Origin: CAYILC01 sp964364145
GTDB taxonomy: Bacteria; Patescibacteriota; Microgenomatia; UBA1400; UBA12028
Assembly: GCA_964364145.1 (NCBI GenBank)
Contig: CAYILC010000023.1
Location: forward strand, 1-12,891
Direction: 5' to 3'
Length of the DNA stretch: 12,891 bases
Shown piece after piece: positions 5,541 to 12,891 of this stretch. Both the position numbers and the translations under genes were made by a program. The notes beneath the pieces are model-generated. The model was not told the DNA's origin. It was given only the letters and a program-made list of their open reading frames with translations, and did not search any database. Within the stretch, counting starts at the first letter, position 1; each line of letters opens with the position of its first letter.

Positions 5541-6401
5541 AGCTCACTCAGAGAATATCACGTTCTTTTTTTAGAAGAGTTGCGAAGACGCAAAAAAGCG
5601 CGTTCCACAATTTTGGCATATGGCAAAGATGTTGAGCAGTTTATTGAGATGGCCGAGAGAGACGGGAACACACAGCCTGTTCAGATTACCCCGGAAATTA
5701 TTGAAAAATTTAGCGCGGATCTTCAAAGCAAGAGATATACCAATAAATCGATTGTCCGAAAGTTAAACTCTCTCAAAACATATTTCACCTTTTTACGCGA
5801 TAGCGGCGCGATTGATCGCAACCCGGTGTCGCGAGTGAGCAAACCAAAGTATGATCACGCTGATCCACACATTTTAAGTAAATTAGAGTATCGCGCATTA
5901 CGCGATTCTTGCCGCGGAGATCGTCGCATCTCGGCAATCGTTGAGATATTGTTACAAACAGGCATGCGTATTAGTGAGTTGGCGCACCTAAAAGTCGAGG
6001 CATATAACTGCGAAAAGAAAATGATGACAATAAGTGATCCGGAGACAACGCACACTCGTGTTGTCCCATTAAACAATGCCGCCGTTCGGGTTCTTGAGGA
6101 CTATCTTTCAATTCGGCCAAAAACTCGAGAAAAAACAGTGTTTATTACCAAAACGTGCAAGCCGTTTTTGGTGCGCAACATTCGATCTGCCATCGATCGC
6201 TATTTCCGTTTGGCTGGGATTACCGGTGCAAAAGTAAACGATTTACGCCACACTTTTATAGTGGAGCAGTTGTCCGCGGGAACGCCGCTTGTGTATGTGA
6301 GCCAGATTGTTGGGCACAAGCGTATTACGACGACAGAGAAGTATTTGCAGTTTTTGAGTAATTCAGTAGACCAGACAAATGTGAAGATTGAGGAGTTGTA
6401 A
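5538..6401 (+). CDS. Xer-like tyrosine recombinase
   Basis: The 287-residue length matches XerC/XerD, which resolve chromosome dimers at dif sites by strand exchange through a 3'-phosphotyrosine. The N-terminal SAM-like core-binding domain (about 1-100) contains STILAYGKDVEQFI and the NSLKTYFTFLRDSGAIDRNP signature. The catalytic domain holds R144 (TGMRISEL), R237 (DLRHTF), H260 (IVGHKRITTTEKY) and the nucleophile Y269. Compared with XerD, two positions differ: E169 stands where the beta-hairpin Lys172 would be, and N234 stands where His244 would be. It may therefore be a lineage-specific Xer, an integrase with a relocated lysine, or a recombinase of low activity. No phage genes lie nearby. 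The start has no ribosome binding site. Confidence 0.87.
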   Translation: MSSLREYHVLFLEELRRRKKARSTILAYGKDVEQFIEMAERDGNTQPVQITPEIIEKFSADLQSKRYTNKSIVRKLNSLKTYFTFLRDSGAIDRNPVSRVSKPKYDHADPHILSKLEYRALRDSCRGDRRISAIVEILLQTGMRISELAHLKVEAYNCEKKMMTISDPETTHTRVVPLNNAAVRVLEDYLSIRPKTREKTVFITKTCKPFLVRNIRSAIDRYFRLAGITGAKVNDLRHTFIVEQLSAGTPLVYVSQIVGHKRITTTEKYLQFLSNSVDQTNVKIEEL

Positions 6402-6435
6402 GTTTTTCAACCAAAACCCAATGTAAACGTATGTT

Positions 6436-7137
6436 TTACCACAGCTGGTACATTACAGAAACATTCTTATTTATCTCAATTTCACCAAAAGGAGATTGAG
6501 ATGATGAGTCTTGTTGGTTCTTCCCAACAGTACTTCCTGCGGGCGCATTATCATCGGTAATAGAAATAACTTTTCCAACTCTTTTTCCAATAGACTTTGC
6601 AATTGCTTGGGCCTGTTTGTATGCATTTTTTACAGCTTCAGTTCGTGCTTGTGCCTCAACAATCTCACGATTTTCAGGGGAAAACGAAAGATTAGTTATT
6701 GATATTGCTCCATCCCGATAAAGAGAACGTACAAGCTCATTTATTTTTTCGACTTGTGTGGTTTTTATGCTGAACGCATTTGCAACTTGATAAGATGAAG
6801 TGGTTCCTGAAGCAACAGGGACGACTTGATAAAATGATCTCTTGATTTCTGCATCAGGACCAACAACAGAGGTTGCTGTGTCTATGAGGACTTTCATTCC
6901 AACCTCTCCCTCATTTATGGCTCTGACAGGGTCCGTTGATCGAGAAATTGTTGTTACAATGAATGAGACTTCGTTGGCTTTTGCGGTTGCTTGTCCACTT
7001 CCAATAACACCAATTGGTAGCGGAGGGAAGATGTTTGCAAGACTGATTTGTATTGCAAAGTACGCAAACACAACACTTACAATACTTACTGTATATTTTT
7101 GAACGGAACTAAGTCCTTGCCAAGCATGAGCAAACAT
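6436..7137 (-). CDS. SIMPL-domain (DUF541) membrane-anchored protein
   Basis: This 233-residue protein is the last gene of the four-gene minus-strand operon. It has a short cytoplasmic N-terminus, one membrane segment (about 15-34) and then a SIMPL/DUF541 domain outside the membrane. Family features are the opening IGSGQATAKANEVSFIV, repeated strand-rich segments, and the late helix EAQARTEAVKNAYKQAQAIAKSIGKRVGKV followed by SITDD. SIMPL proteins of other bacteria are periplasmic or surface proteins (for example BP26/OMP28) of uncertain biochemical role. Some form ring-like assemblies. A good ribosome binding site (GAGGAG, 5 nt from the ATG) supports the start. It begins 14 bp after the preceding 109-residue gene. 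Confidence 0.88.
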   Translation of the reverse strand: MFAHAWQGLSSVQKYTVSIVSVVFAYFAIQISLANIFPPLPIGVIGSGQATAKANEVSFIVTTISRSTDPVRAINEGEVGMKVLIDTATSVVGPDAEIKRSFYQVVPVASGTTSSYQVANAFSIKTTQVEKINELVRSLYRDGAISITNLSFSPENREIVEAQARTEAVKNAYKQAQAIAKSIGKRVGKVISITDDNAPAGSTVGKNQQDSSSQSPFGEIEINKNVSVMYQLW

Positions 7138-7151
7138 ATTTTCTCCTCATT

Positions 7152-7481
7152 CTATGACTGTTCTTGTATTTTTCTGACAATAGTTATAAGTGTTGAAACA
7201 TCTACGTTTGGATGATCATCTTTTAAAAGCGCCGCAAGTGTTCTTGCTTGAATTGAAGGTTCTGATTGGCTTTTGCCTTGATTACGTGCTTGCTCAAAAA
7301 CTTCAGAATATTGAGGATATTGCTCTCTCAGTAAGCCAAACTGTGCAAGAGATAGTGCTAGTAGCTCTTGAATAAGATTACCAGCAAGATTCTCTGGAGA
7401 TCCACTGGGATCATTCAAAGTATCAGTAAAATTTCTAAAGTATTCATCAGTTTCTAAAAGACGATCTCCAACACCATCCAT
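7152..7481 (-). CDS. Uncharacterised 109-residue helical protein
   Basis: I do not recognise this family. AGGAG lies 4 nt before the ATG at 7481, which decides the start. The longer reading to 7520 would overlap the end of the giant gene and lacks such a site. The product (starting MDGVGDRLLETDEYF) has no signal peptide or membrane helix, is acidic and looks helical. It has a hydrophobic stretch, NLIQELLALSLAQFGLL, and a C-terminal helix, STLITIVRKIQEQ. The gene is third in a tight operon, 7 bp after the gene for the giant secreted protein and 14 bp before the SIMPL gene. It could be a cytoplasmic partner or chaperone of the giant protein, but that is inferred from position only. Confidence 0.78.
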   Translation of the reverse strand: MDGVGDRLLETDEYFRNFTDTLNDPSGSPENLAGNLIQELLALSLAQFGLLREQYPQYSEVFEQARNQGKSQSEPSIQARTLAALLKDDHPNVDVSTLITIVRKIQEQS

Positions 7482-7488
7482 ATCTCTC

Positions 7489-10400
7489 CTATCTACTATC
7501 TGCATATGATGGTACCACACTATTCACTAATTCAGCAAAGATATCTTGCAATACACCTCCCACACCCGATGGGCTCGTAGAGGGTTGATATTGAGTGTGG
7601 GGGAACATGGTAGGTACAAAAGTTGGGCCTTCTGAAATGGGGAGCCGCATTATTTCTGCAGGATTACTAGGAAGTTGTATAACCCCATCAACTATAGGGA
7701 AGAGTCCACTTGAAGAGGTGGTTGACCGAACTCTCATCCCAGACGAAAGATTAACGTCGGTATCATATAACAGTGTCCCCGCATTTGTTTGCCAAACTCC
7801 AGGAGCCACTTGAGTCAGTCCTGGTGATTGAGCTGCTATAGGTGTTGCAACCGAGACTGGGGTATGACCAAAAGCCAGATTCTGAACTCCAAAAACCTCT
7901 GCATACGCATCAGCAATTGCTGGGTCTCGGAAAAATGCCAAATCTTCATTCATATTTGCGTGAAGAACTTGAAGTTCTCGATATGCCGCATCGCCATCCA
8001 ACCCTAGAACAGTTTGTGAACTGACTCCCTGGGTTATAATTTCAGAAACATGTGTATTAATACGACTAGAAATGTCTGTTGGAGACATATTCAGCTCTTG
8101 GTATGCCTGATTAAATAATAGAACTTCTTGTGCGGTTAACAGTCGATCACTCTGTGTGGCCTGCCTGATAATCTTATCGGCAGACGAAAGAATTGCTTTG
8201 TCATCTGGAGTATATGGTGTACCGTTAGGTAAAAGCTTATATTTATCCACCACAGCTTGTACTTGATTAGCAAGGTCAGGGTTTGCTTGTTCAATAATGT
8301 CAAAGTTGGTTTGAGCATCATATACTCCAGGACCAGAATATTTCTGTTGGTTGATGAGATATCTTACTTCCTCAGCAAGGTCAGGGTTTGTTTTGGCAAG
8401 CTTTTGCAAATCTTCAGGGGTAAGAGAATATATGAGGTCTTGAGCTGTGTCTGTATGGCTAAAAAGAGTGTTACCAATTGGAACGACAGTCTGTAATTGA
8501 CCAGCCCGATCAAGATATTGTGCGAGATTCTCTGCAGAAGAAACAACACGTTCAACCTCCTTCAGTGAAAGTGTTTTGCCAAGAATTGCTTGTAACTGTG
8601 AAGAGTCACCTCGGAGATGAGCGGCAACAGCTGTGGCTATTTTTGGATCCCAATTTCCGTTGAGTGCGACTATTTCTCCATCTGATCGATTCACTAAATC
8701 TATGATGTATTCTAAAAGATCGCCTCCCGGTGACTGTGTTGGAGAGTTTGCTATAAGTTCTGTTGTGGTTTTCCCAAACTCATCTCCTATAATGACACCT
8801 CCATTAAGAGAATTCCCATCAGCATCAATGATTCCTCTCAGCCTTAATTCTATTTTTAGATCCTCGACACTCATACTATGCATATCTCCCATCACAGCAA
8901 TGTTTTGTGGATATTGTGCCATTGCCTGCGCAAGAACTCTCACCTCATTTCTTCCTCCTCCAATTCCTACTGCTTCAAAACCTGATAATGCTCGATTGAC
9001 AAGGCTTTGCGTAGCGGGCATTCCTTGAGAGTAAACACTTGATAAGCCTTGTCCAGATCTTTGGAAGATATTTCCAGTCCCGCCTTGGAAACCCTGCAAA
9101 AAGAGACCTGTTGCTTGTTCTATCCCTTGTTGAGAGAGTGGGCCATTAATAACAGTTGATTCAATGCCGCGAATAATACTTTGGGAAACGGTTTGTGCAT
9201 TTACAGTACCCCCACTTCTTACAGTTGCGGCAAGAGCTTGGTGCGCCACCACTGTCGCTGAGGCGGCAACATCTCCAATTGCAACAGCTGAGGTCCCAAG
9301 CGAAACAGCATCAGAAACGCGGTTGAGCAGTGCTGTGGGATCAGAAACGTTGAAATGACATTTTGTGAGATCTAAACCATCCTCGCCGCATTGAATTGAA
9401 TCTCTATATGCTTGAGCTTGTTCGGGGTTCATTCCAATTTGCCAAATCAACCGATTACTTGTGTCAACCATATCTTGAGCACCGGACAAGTTATAGAGGT
9501 TGTAGGCATTAGCTTGGGCGAGTGTGCCAAGATTTCCTGTTGATGCCGCTCGAACTCCAAGTACTCCGGCATTAATCCACCTTGTTGCACCAAAAAGTGG
9601 AGCGTGTAACAGTCCATCAACAACAGCACCGGTGACGGCACCACCATCTGGAGCTCCAGCTGTAACGGCGTGCGCAAATAATGAGCTAGATGCATCAATT
9701 CCATTCGGATCAAATGCCCGATCAAGATATGAGGCATTTGGATTTTGCGCGTTGATGTTTGCGTAGGTTGCCACATACTCACCGAATGCCCCACGCGTAG
9801 TTGTGTTGAGAAATCTGCCGATAGCGATGTCTGTAGAAGGAGCATTAATCACTCCCAAGTCTGACCCTCTTTGATTAATTCCTTGAGCAAGATCTGTATT
9901 ATTGAAAGATCCTATTATATTAAGAGTTGCCTGTGCCGCAGAGAGCTGAAGTTGTTGCAGGGGAGTGAGGTCGGTGGTTGTATTTACGGCAGGGGCGGCA
10001 GGGGATTGATTTGGTGGGACGGGCATAAGTAGACCACTCACACCTTTGCCGCTTTTCCCCGAAGTTGGTGCAGGAGCAACTGGGTCCATAACTGGCGCAA
10101 CAGGAACGATAACGATAGGCAGTTCAATGGTTCCCCCACTTCCACCAAATCTTGGATCATCTAGTGCCAGTTGGTATATTCTCGCTTGCAATTCCCGCAC
10201 TGAATCAATAAATTGGCTCTGCAACTGTCTTGCAGTATCTGCATCATTGGGGTAGTAATCACTTGCGTTGAAGGAAAAGGCATTTAATTTACAATCTATT
10301 GTTTGTGTTTTTACACAATTTTTCATTGCATTTATGGCGAGAGTAAGTTGATTGCTTGCGATTCTGTCTGCATCTCCTGGGGCAAATCCAAAACTATTAT

Positions 10401-11835
10401 AAGCATCTACTCCCATACAGTTTGAAAATCCTGCAAGTTTGCAGGCATTTTGCGCGAAGAGTAATGCGTCGTTTTGAGAAACTGCGCGCGCAAGAAAGTT
10501 TCGTTCGAGGTTTGTTCTATCCTCGCTTGAAAGGATCGCATAATTAGGGACAGATGCTCTATAGGAGTTGAGAAGACCTACGGAATCACAGGCGTCTCCT
10601 CTGCAAGGATTAGTCTCAATGAAAGATGGTTGAGCAGTGACCGCGGCGTTAAATACTGTTAGTTGAGTTGCCGCAAGAACGTTTGCGGCAGTTTGATCCG
10701 CTATACCCTCAATCGATGCTGCAAATTCCTTAGCTTTTGGCACATTTCCACGAAGCTGTACGAACTCAGGAATAGTTAATAAATATGCTTTAAGCTCTTC
10801 TGGATTACAAACGGAAACATTATTTTCCTTCGCACAGGCTGTTACAAATGTTGAAGCATTAGAATCGCAGTTTAATGTTCCAGACAATTGTGTACATCCC
10901 AATCCACCTAGTACTCTTTGATACGCATTGTCAGCAGCTTGAGTTTGTTCTGTCTGAAATGCTTGTTCGCGCTGATGTAGTTCCGAAACCTGTAAAGTTC
11001 CGGTGTTTGTAACAATATTTCCAGAAGCATCTTTTACTACAGTTCCATCTGGATTTACCTTTACCATATTTTGTTCAGCAAGTTTTGCAATTTCAGCGAT
11101 TTGATCAGCAGTTAATCGATTCTCTTCAGTTTCAAGCGCACTACTTGTAAAATCTCGAAAAGCTTTTCCACGATCTGTATCATTTGGAGTCAATCCTTGT
11201 GCATAGATACCAGTTGTGCTGTCGTTTAAATTTCCAATACTAATGTTTAGTCTGGCAAGTTTTGCATCCTCAAATGTGCCATACACCGCTTGAGTCGCAG
11301 GAACCCACCCAACAACCTGGTTTGTCTTAGGATCGATCATGGGGCAAAGATGAAGTGTGGGACTGCAACGAGAGGTTTGAGAAGCAAGGGCGGATTGAAC
11401 AGCAAGAGCCGCTTGTGCAACTCGAGTAGCTTGCGCTGTTTGTTCAGCAAGAGTAGCCGCTTGAGCAGCTTGTTCTATAGCCACAAGCGCAGCGGCAGCG
11501 TCCATTGCAGCTCGTTGTGCCTGTAACGCTTGTACTGCAATACTTGCCTGAACTCCAGCGTCAATTGCTTGTTGAATCACTATTTCGGCAGTGGCAGCAG
11601 CATTTGCTGCGGCATCTCGTTGCGCCTGTTGTGTTTGCTCATTATCATAGCTGTCATTACTGCGCATATCTGGATTTGGTTGCGCGCCAGGAACACTACA
11701 TCCGTGGGTACAGGCGCCTTGGTCAGTAAACTGATCACAACCTTGTCCACAAAGGTGACTTGCGGATGCCGGCTGAACCGCGATAAACAGGAAGAGTGCA
11801 ATGCAGCCAATGATGATTCCAAATCGCGTTTTCAT
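7489..11835 (-). CDS. Giant secreted protein (1448 residues) with C-terminal calcineurin-like phosphoesterase domain
   Basis: The N-terminus has a signal peptide (hydrophobic 6-20, likely cut after ASA near residue 26), so the protein should be exported. Next come two close cysteine pairs (C29/C33, C42/C46), a long Ala/Gln-rich helical stretch (about 66-152), cysteine-rich regions to residue 826, and a Pro-rich linker near 565-625. A Gly/Ala-rich region follows. The C-terminal part has the metallophosphoesterase motif series GDMH (983-986), GDEFGK (1017-1022), GNWD (1060-1063), SHTD (1126-1129) and GHT (1323-1325). All expected metal ligands are present, but Trp replaces the His of GNHE. About 195 residues separate the last two motifs, more than in compact family members, and include a 35-residue repeat. 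The ATG follows the previous stop by one base (TGATATG), suggesting coupled translation. Confidence 0.85.
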   Translation of the reverse strand: MKTRFGIIIGCIALFLFIAVQPASASHLCGQGCDQFTDQGACTHGCSVPGAQPNPDMRSNDSYDNEQTQQAQRDAAANAAATAEIVIQQAIDAGVQASIAVQALQAQRAAMDAAAALVAIEQAAQAATLAEQTAQATRVAQAALAVQSALASQTSRCSPTLHLCPMIDPKTNQVVGWVPATQAVYGTFEDAKLARLNISIGNLNDSTTGIYAQGLTPNDTDRGKAFRDFTSSALETEENRLTADQIAEIAKLAEQNMVKVNPDGTVVKDASGNIVTNTGTLQVSELHQREQAFQTEQTQAADNAYQRVLGGLGCTQLSGTLNCDSNASTFVTACAKENNVSVCNPEELKAYLLTIPEFVQLRGNVPKAKEFAASIEGIADQTAANVLAATQLTVFNAAVTAQPSFIETNPCRGDACDSVGLLNSYRASVPNYAILSSEDRTNLERNFLARAVSQNDALLFAQNACKLAGFSNCMGVDAYNSFGFAPGDADRIASNQLTLAINAMKNCVKTQTIDCKLNAFSFNASDYYPNDADTARQLQSQFIDSVRELQARIYQLALDDPRFGGSGGTIELPIVIVPVAPVMDPVAPAPTSGKSGKGVSGLLMPVPPNQSPAAPAVNTTTDLTPLQQLQLSAAQATLNIIGSFNNTDLAQGINQRGSDLGVINAPSTDIAIGRFLNTTTRGAFGEYVATYANINAQNPNASYLDRAFDPNGIDASSSLFAHAVTAGAPDGGAVTGAVVDGLLHAPLFGATRWINAGVLGVRAASTGNLGTLAQANAYNLYNLSGAQDMVDTSNRLIWQIGMNPEQAQAYRDSIQCGEDGLDLTKCHFNVSDPTALLNRVSDAVSLGTSAVAIGDVAASATVVAHQALAATVRSGGTVNAQTVSQSIIRGIESTVINGPLSQQGIEQATGLFLQGFQGGTGNIFQRSGQGLSSVYSQGMPATQSLVNRALSGFEAVGIGGGRNEVRVLAQAMAQYPQNIAVMGDMHSMSVEDLKIELRLRGIIDADGNSLNGGVIIGDEFGKTTTELIANSPTQSPGGDLLEYIIDLVNRSDGEIVALNGNWDPKIATAVAAHLRGDSSQLQAILGKTLSLKEVERVVSSAENLAQYLDRAGQLQTVVPIGNTLFSHTDTAQDLIYSLTPEDLQKLAKTNPDLAEEVRYLINQQKYSGPGVYDAQTNFDIIEQANPDLANQVQAVVDKYKLLPNGTPYTPDDKAILSSADKIIRQATQSDRLLTAQEVLLFNQAYQELNMSPTDISSRINTHVSEIITQGVSSQTVLGLDGDAAYRELQVLHANMNEDLAFFRDPAIADAYAEVFGVQNLAFGHTPVSVATPIAAQSPGLTQVAPGVWQTNAGTLLYDTDVNLSSGMRVRSTTSSSGLFPIVDGVIQLPSNPAEIMRLPISEGPTFVPTMFPHTQYQPSTSPSGVGGVLQDIFAELVNSVVPSYADSR
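8269..8390. repeat. In-frame 17-bp direct repeat (105-bp period) in the giant gene
   Basis: The 17 bases AGCAAGGTCAGGGTTTG occur at 8269-8285 and again at 8374-8390, exactly 35 codons apart. They encode NPDLA in both copies. The flanking residues are also similar (EEVRYLINQQKY against NQVQAVVDKYKL), so this is a two-copy protein repeat inside the insertion of the phosphoesterase domain. Confidence 0.8.
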
Positions 11836-11836
11836 A

Positions 11837-12532
11837 TCAAAAATCCACTGTTAATACGATGTCTTCTGGTTGGGACTCAACGATAACTGTTGGCTGTGGA
11901 GTGTCATACGAGAACACAAGATTTTTATATGTGCGAAGGTCTTCTGGATGAACGAACACAGAATATGCGATAAGCACGCTATTTTCTTGCACAAAAACAA
12001 CCGTTCCCACATTGGAATAACTTGTTCCATCCTTGGTAATCCAGAGATGAACAACCCTATTGTTGGGAGCAGGAAGATTTTCGACACGCGCCCAAACAAA
12101 CGTACGCTGAATAATCGGCTCGTATTTTAGGTAGGCAACTCCTTTAACTCGAACAGAGGCTTCATCAATTTGTTGTGTTTCGGTGTCACCTTGGCCTACA
12201 TACTTTTCGGTGAGCTGTTTGAAAATTTTCTTCACTTGAGTCTCATTTGTTTTGTCTAACACAATGGTAATGTCCGATGGAGCCTCCTTTACTTTTTCGA
12301 GAATGCGTTGAGGGTTAACGTTTGCTCCAGTAAACGCCTTTGGTGCAATAGTCTGTTGTTGGACGAGGATGTTCGCCACCACCAAACCAGCTATTGCGAG
12401 AACGACAAGAATTGCACCAAACACGAGTTTTGTGGGTCCTATTTTTCTCAAGAAACGACGATATTGGAAAGCTGAAGTGTTTGTAGCTGATTCGGTTGGA
12501 CTCGATGCTGTCTTATATTGTGGCTCGTCCAT
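11837..12532 (-). CDS. Membrane-anchored protein of unknown function, first gene of the operon
   Basis: This 231-residue bitopic protein has a Ser/Thr-rich, then basic cytoplasmic N-terminus (1-34), one membrane segment (about 35-57, with LVFGAILVVLAIAGLVVANI) and an extracytoplasmic domain of about 170 residues. The late segment VVHLWITKDGTSYSNVGTV followed by a beta-rich stretch loosely resembles the C-terminal domain of RskA-type anti-sigma factors. No zinc-finger anti-sigma domain is present, so I leave the function open. ATG 12532 is chosen, with GAGAG as a weak ribosome binding site just upstream. A TTG at 12547 would add five residues. The stop is one base before the start of the giant gene. 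Confidence 0.8.
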   Translation of the reverse strand: MDEPQYKTASSPTESATNTSAFQYRRFLRKIGPTKLVFGAILVVLAIAGLVVANILVQQQTIAPKAFTGANVNPQRILEKVKEAPSDITIVLDKTNETQVKKIFKQLTEKYVGQGDTETQQIDEASVRVKGVAYLKYEPIIQRTFVWARVENLPAPNNRVVHLWITKDGTSYSNVGTVVFVQENSVLIAYSVFVHPEDLRTYKNLVFSYDTPQPTVIVESQPEDIVLTVDF

Positions 12533-12547
12533 ATAACTCTCAAACAA

Positions 12548-12684
12548 AAAATATACACCTTTTTATGTACATACAGTCTTCATTGTATAGAAGATCGAAA
12601 CAAAACGGAATGCCGGAATAGTAAATAGTTCCGGAGTAATGAACACGGAATAGTGACATGGTAAAAGATGGTATACTTTTGACC
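12548..12684. promoter_or_regulatory. Divergent promoter region with CGGAAT repeats and a small palindrome
   Basis: This 137-bp region separates two divergently transcribed units. CGGAAT occurs at 12606-12611, 12614-12619 and 12646-12651. CCGGAA (12613-12618) and TTCCGG (12629-12634) form a 6-bp inverted repeat. A perfect 10-bp palindrome, TATGTACATA, lies at 12564-12573 on the operon side. No convincing -35/-10 pair was found for the minus-strand operon. The repeats could be operator half-sites for a shared regulator. Confidence 0.4.
12669..12684 (+). promoter_or_regulatory. Extended -10 promoter of the reductase-like gene
   Basis: TGG followed by TATACT (12672-12677) makes an extended -10 element (TGn-TATACT). 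Seven bases separate it from ATG 12685, so transcription should start at or next to the ATG. No Shine-Dalgarno sequence is present. This suggests a leaderless mRNA. Confidence 0.6.
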
Positions 12685-12891
12685 ATGCCAATTCAAAAAT
12701 TCACCGCTCGTATCTCGGAAACCCAACAACTCACAGAGAAATATCTTCACCTCTATATAGAGCTGGTAGAGCCTCATCGGTTGGAGTTTGTTGCGGGTCA
12801 GTACATCATGTTGAGTGTTCCCGGAACCGACCAAAAGAAAAATTACTCGATTGCCTCTTCACCAACGATAGACCATGCCCTTGAGCTTCTG
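12685..12891 (+). CDS. Ferredoxin/flavodoxin-NAD(P)H reductase-like flavoprotein, 3' end outside window
   Basis: The 69 visible residues match the start of the FAD-binding beta-barrel domain of the FNR superfamily, which passes electrons between NAD(P)H and a carrier through FAD. The protein opens MPIQKFTARISETQQLTEKY. FVAGQYIMLSVPG (35-47) is the strand before the FAD site, and KKNYSIASSP (51-60) is the R-x-Y-S motif with Lys52 in place of the Arg. ALELL then begins the next strand. The NAD-binding half lies beyond the window edge, so the partner protein and exact subfamily cannot be given. Confidence 0.82.
   Translation, partial: MPIQKFTARISETQQLTEKYLHLYIELVEPHRLEFVAGQYIMLSVPGTDQKKNYSIASSPTIDHALELL

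Noticed and set aside
4740..6401. Integrative element using tRNA-fMet as attachment site for the nearby recombinase
   Set aside because: No second copy of the tRNA 3' end was seen in the window, and no phage or plasmid genes are present. The recombinase is on the far side of the ftsB-like gene and resembles a housekeeping Xer.
6421..6438. Terminator between the convergent recombinase and SIMPL genes
   Set aside because: GTAAAC/GTTTTAC gives only a weak AT-rich hairpin with a bulge, without a proper T-tract, and it overlaps the SIMPL stop codon.
9447..9845. Alternative minus-strand frame and several plus-strand frames inside the giant gene
   Set aside because: They are shadows of the continuous 1448-residue frame. 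None has start signals or recognisable domains.
12580..12834. Minus-strand open frame over the divergent promoter and reductase start
   Set aside because: It lies opposite a clear flavoprotein N-terminus and runs through promoter elements. The protein has no recognisable features.
1..12891. CRISPR array or insertion sequence
   Set aside because: No regularly spaced direct repeats of CRISPR size and no transposase gene were seen. The repeats found are a two-copy in-gene repeat and short palindromes.

Overview
The window looks like a draft, metagenome-style scaffold. Two runs of exactly 100 N (2641-2740 and 4049-4148) look like scaffold joins of unknown true length. The GroEL variants (GPRG, KSWG), the compact gene set, a group I intron in a tRNA gene and no CCA in the tRNA gene fit a Candidate Phyla Radiation (Patescibacteria) bacterium. 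No marker gene proves this, so the placement is an inference. The standard bacterial code fits, with TGA used as a stop.

Layout, left to right. (1) 17-2297, plus strand: a chaperonin operon groES - uncharacterised 101-residue gene - groEL, followed by a long imperfect inverted repeat and a strong intrinsic terminator. (2) 2641-4685, plus strand: a toxin-antitoxin island with an AbiE pair (abiEi/abiEii) followed by a VapBC-type pair, both interrupted by the assembly gap at 4049-4148. The abiE promoter is a textbook TTGACA-17-TATGAT element. It lies in a 41-bp palindrome that also covers the start codon. (3) 4704-5444, minus strand: an FtsB/DivIC-like division gene, then an initiator tRNA-Met gene split by a 195-nt group I intron in its anticodon loop, then a terminator shared with vapC. 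(4) 5538-6401, plus strand: a Xer-like tyrosine recombinase with two altered active-site positions. (5) 12532-6436, minus strand: a tight four-gene operon (gaps of 1, 7 and 14 bp) encoding a membrane-anchored protein, a 1448-residue secreted protein with nine local cysteine pairs and a C-terminal calcineurin-like phosphoesterase domain, a 109-residue helical protein and a membrane-anchored SIMPL-domain protein. (6) 12685-end, plus strand: the start of a ferredoxin/flavodoxin reductase-like gene, cut off by the window edge.

The strongest candidates for something new are the four-gene envelope operon around the giant phosphoesterase protein, and the intron-split initiator tRNA, whose P1 to P10 pairings can be traced in the sequence. 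Several genes (abiEi, the recombinase, the reductase) have a -10 box just upstream of ATG and no ribosome binding site, which points to leaderless transcripts.
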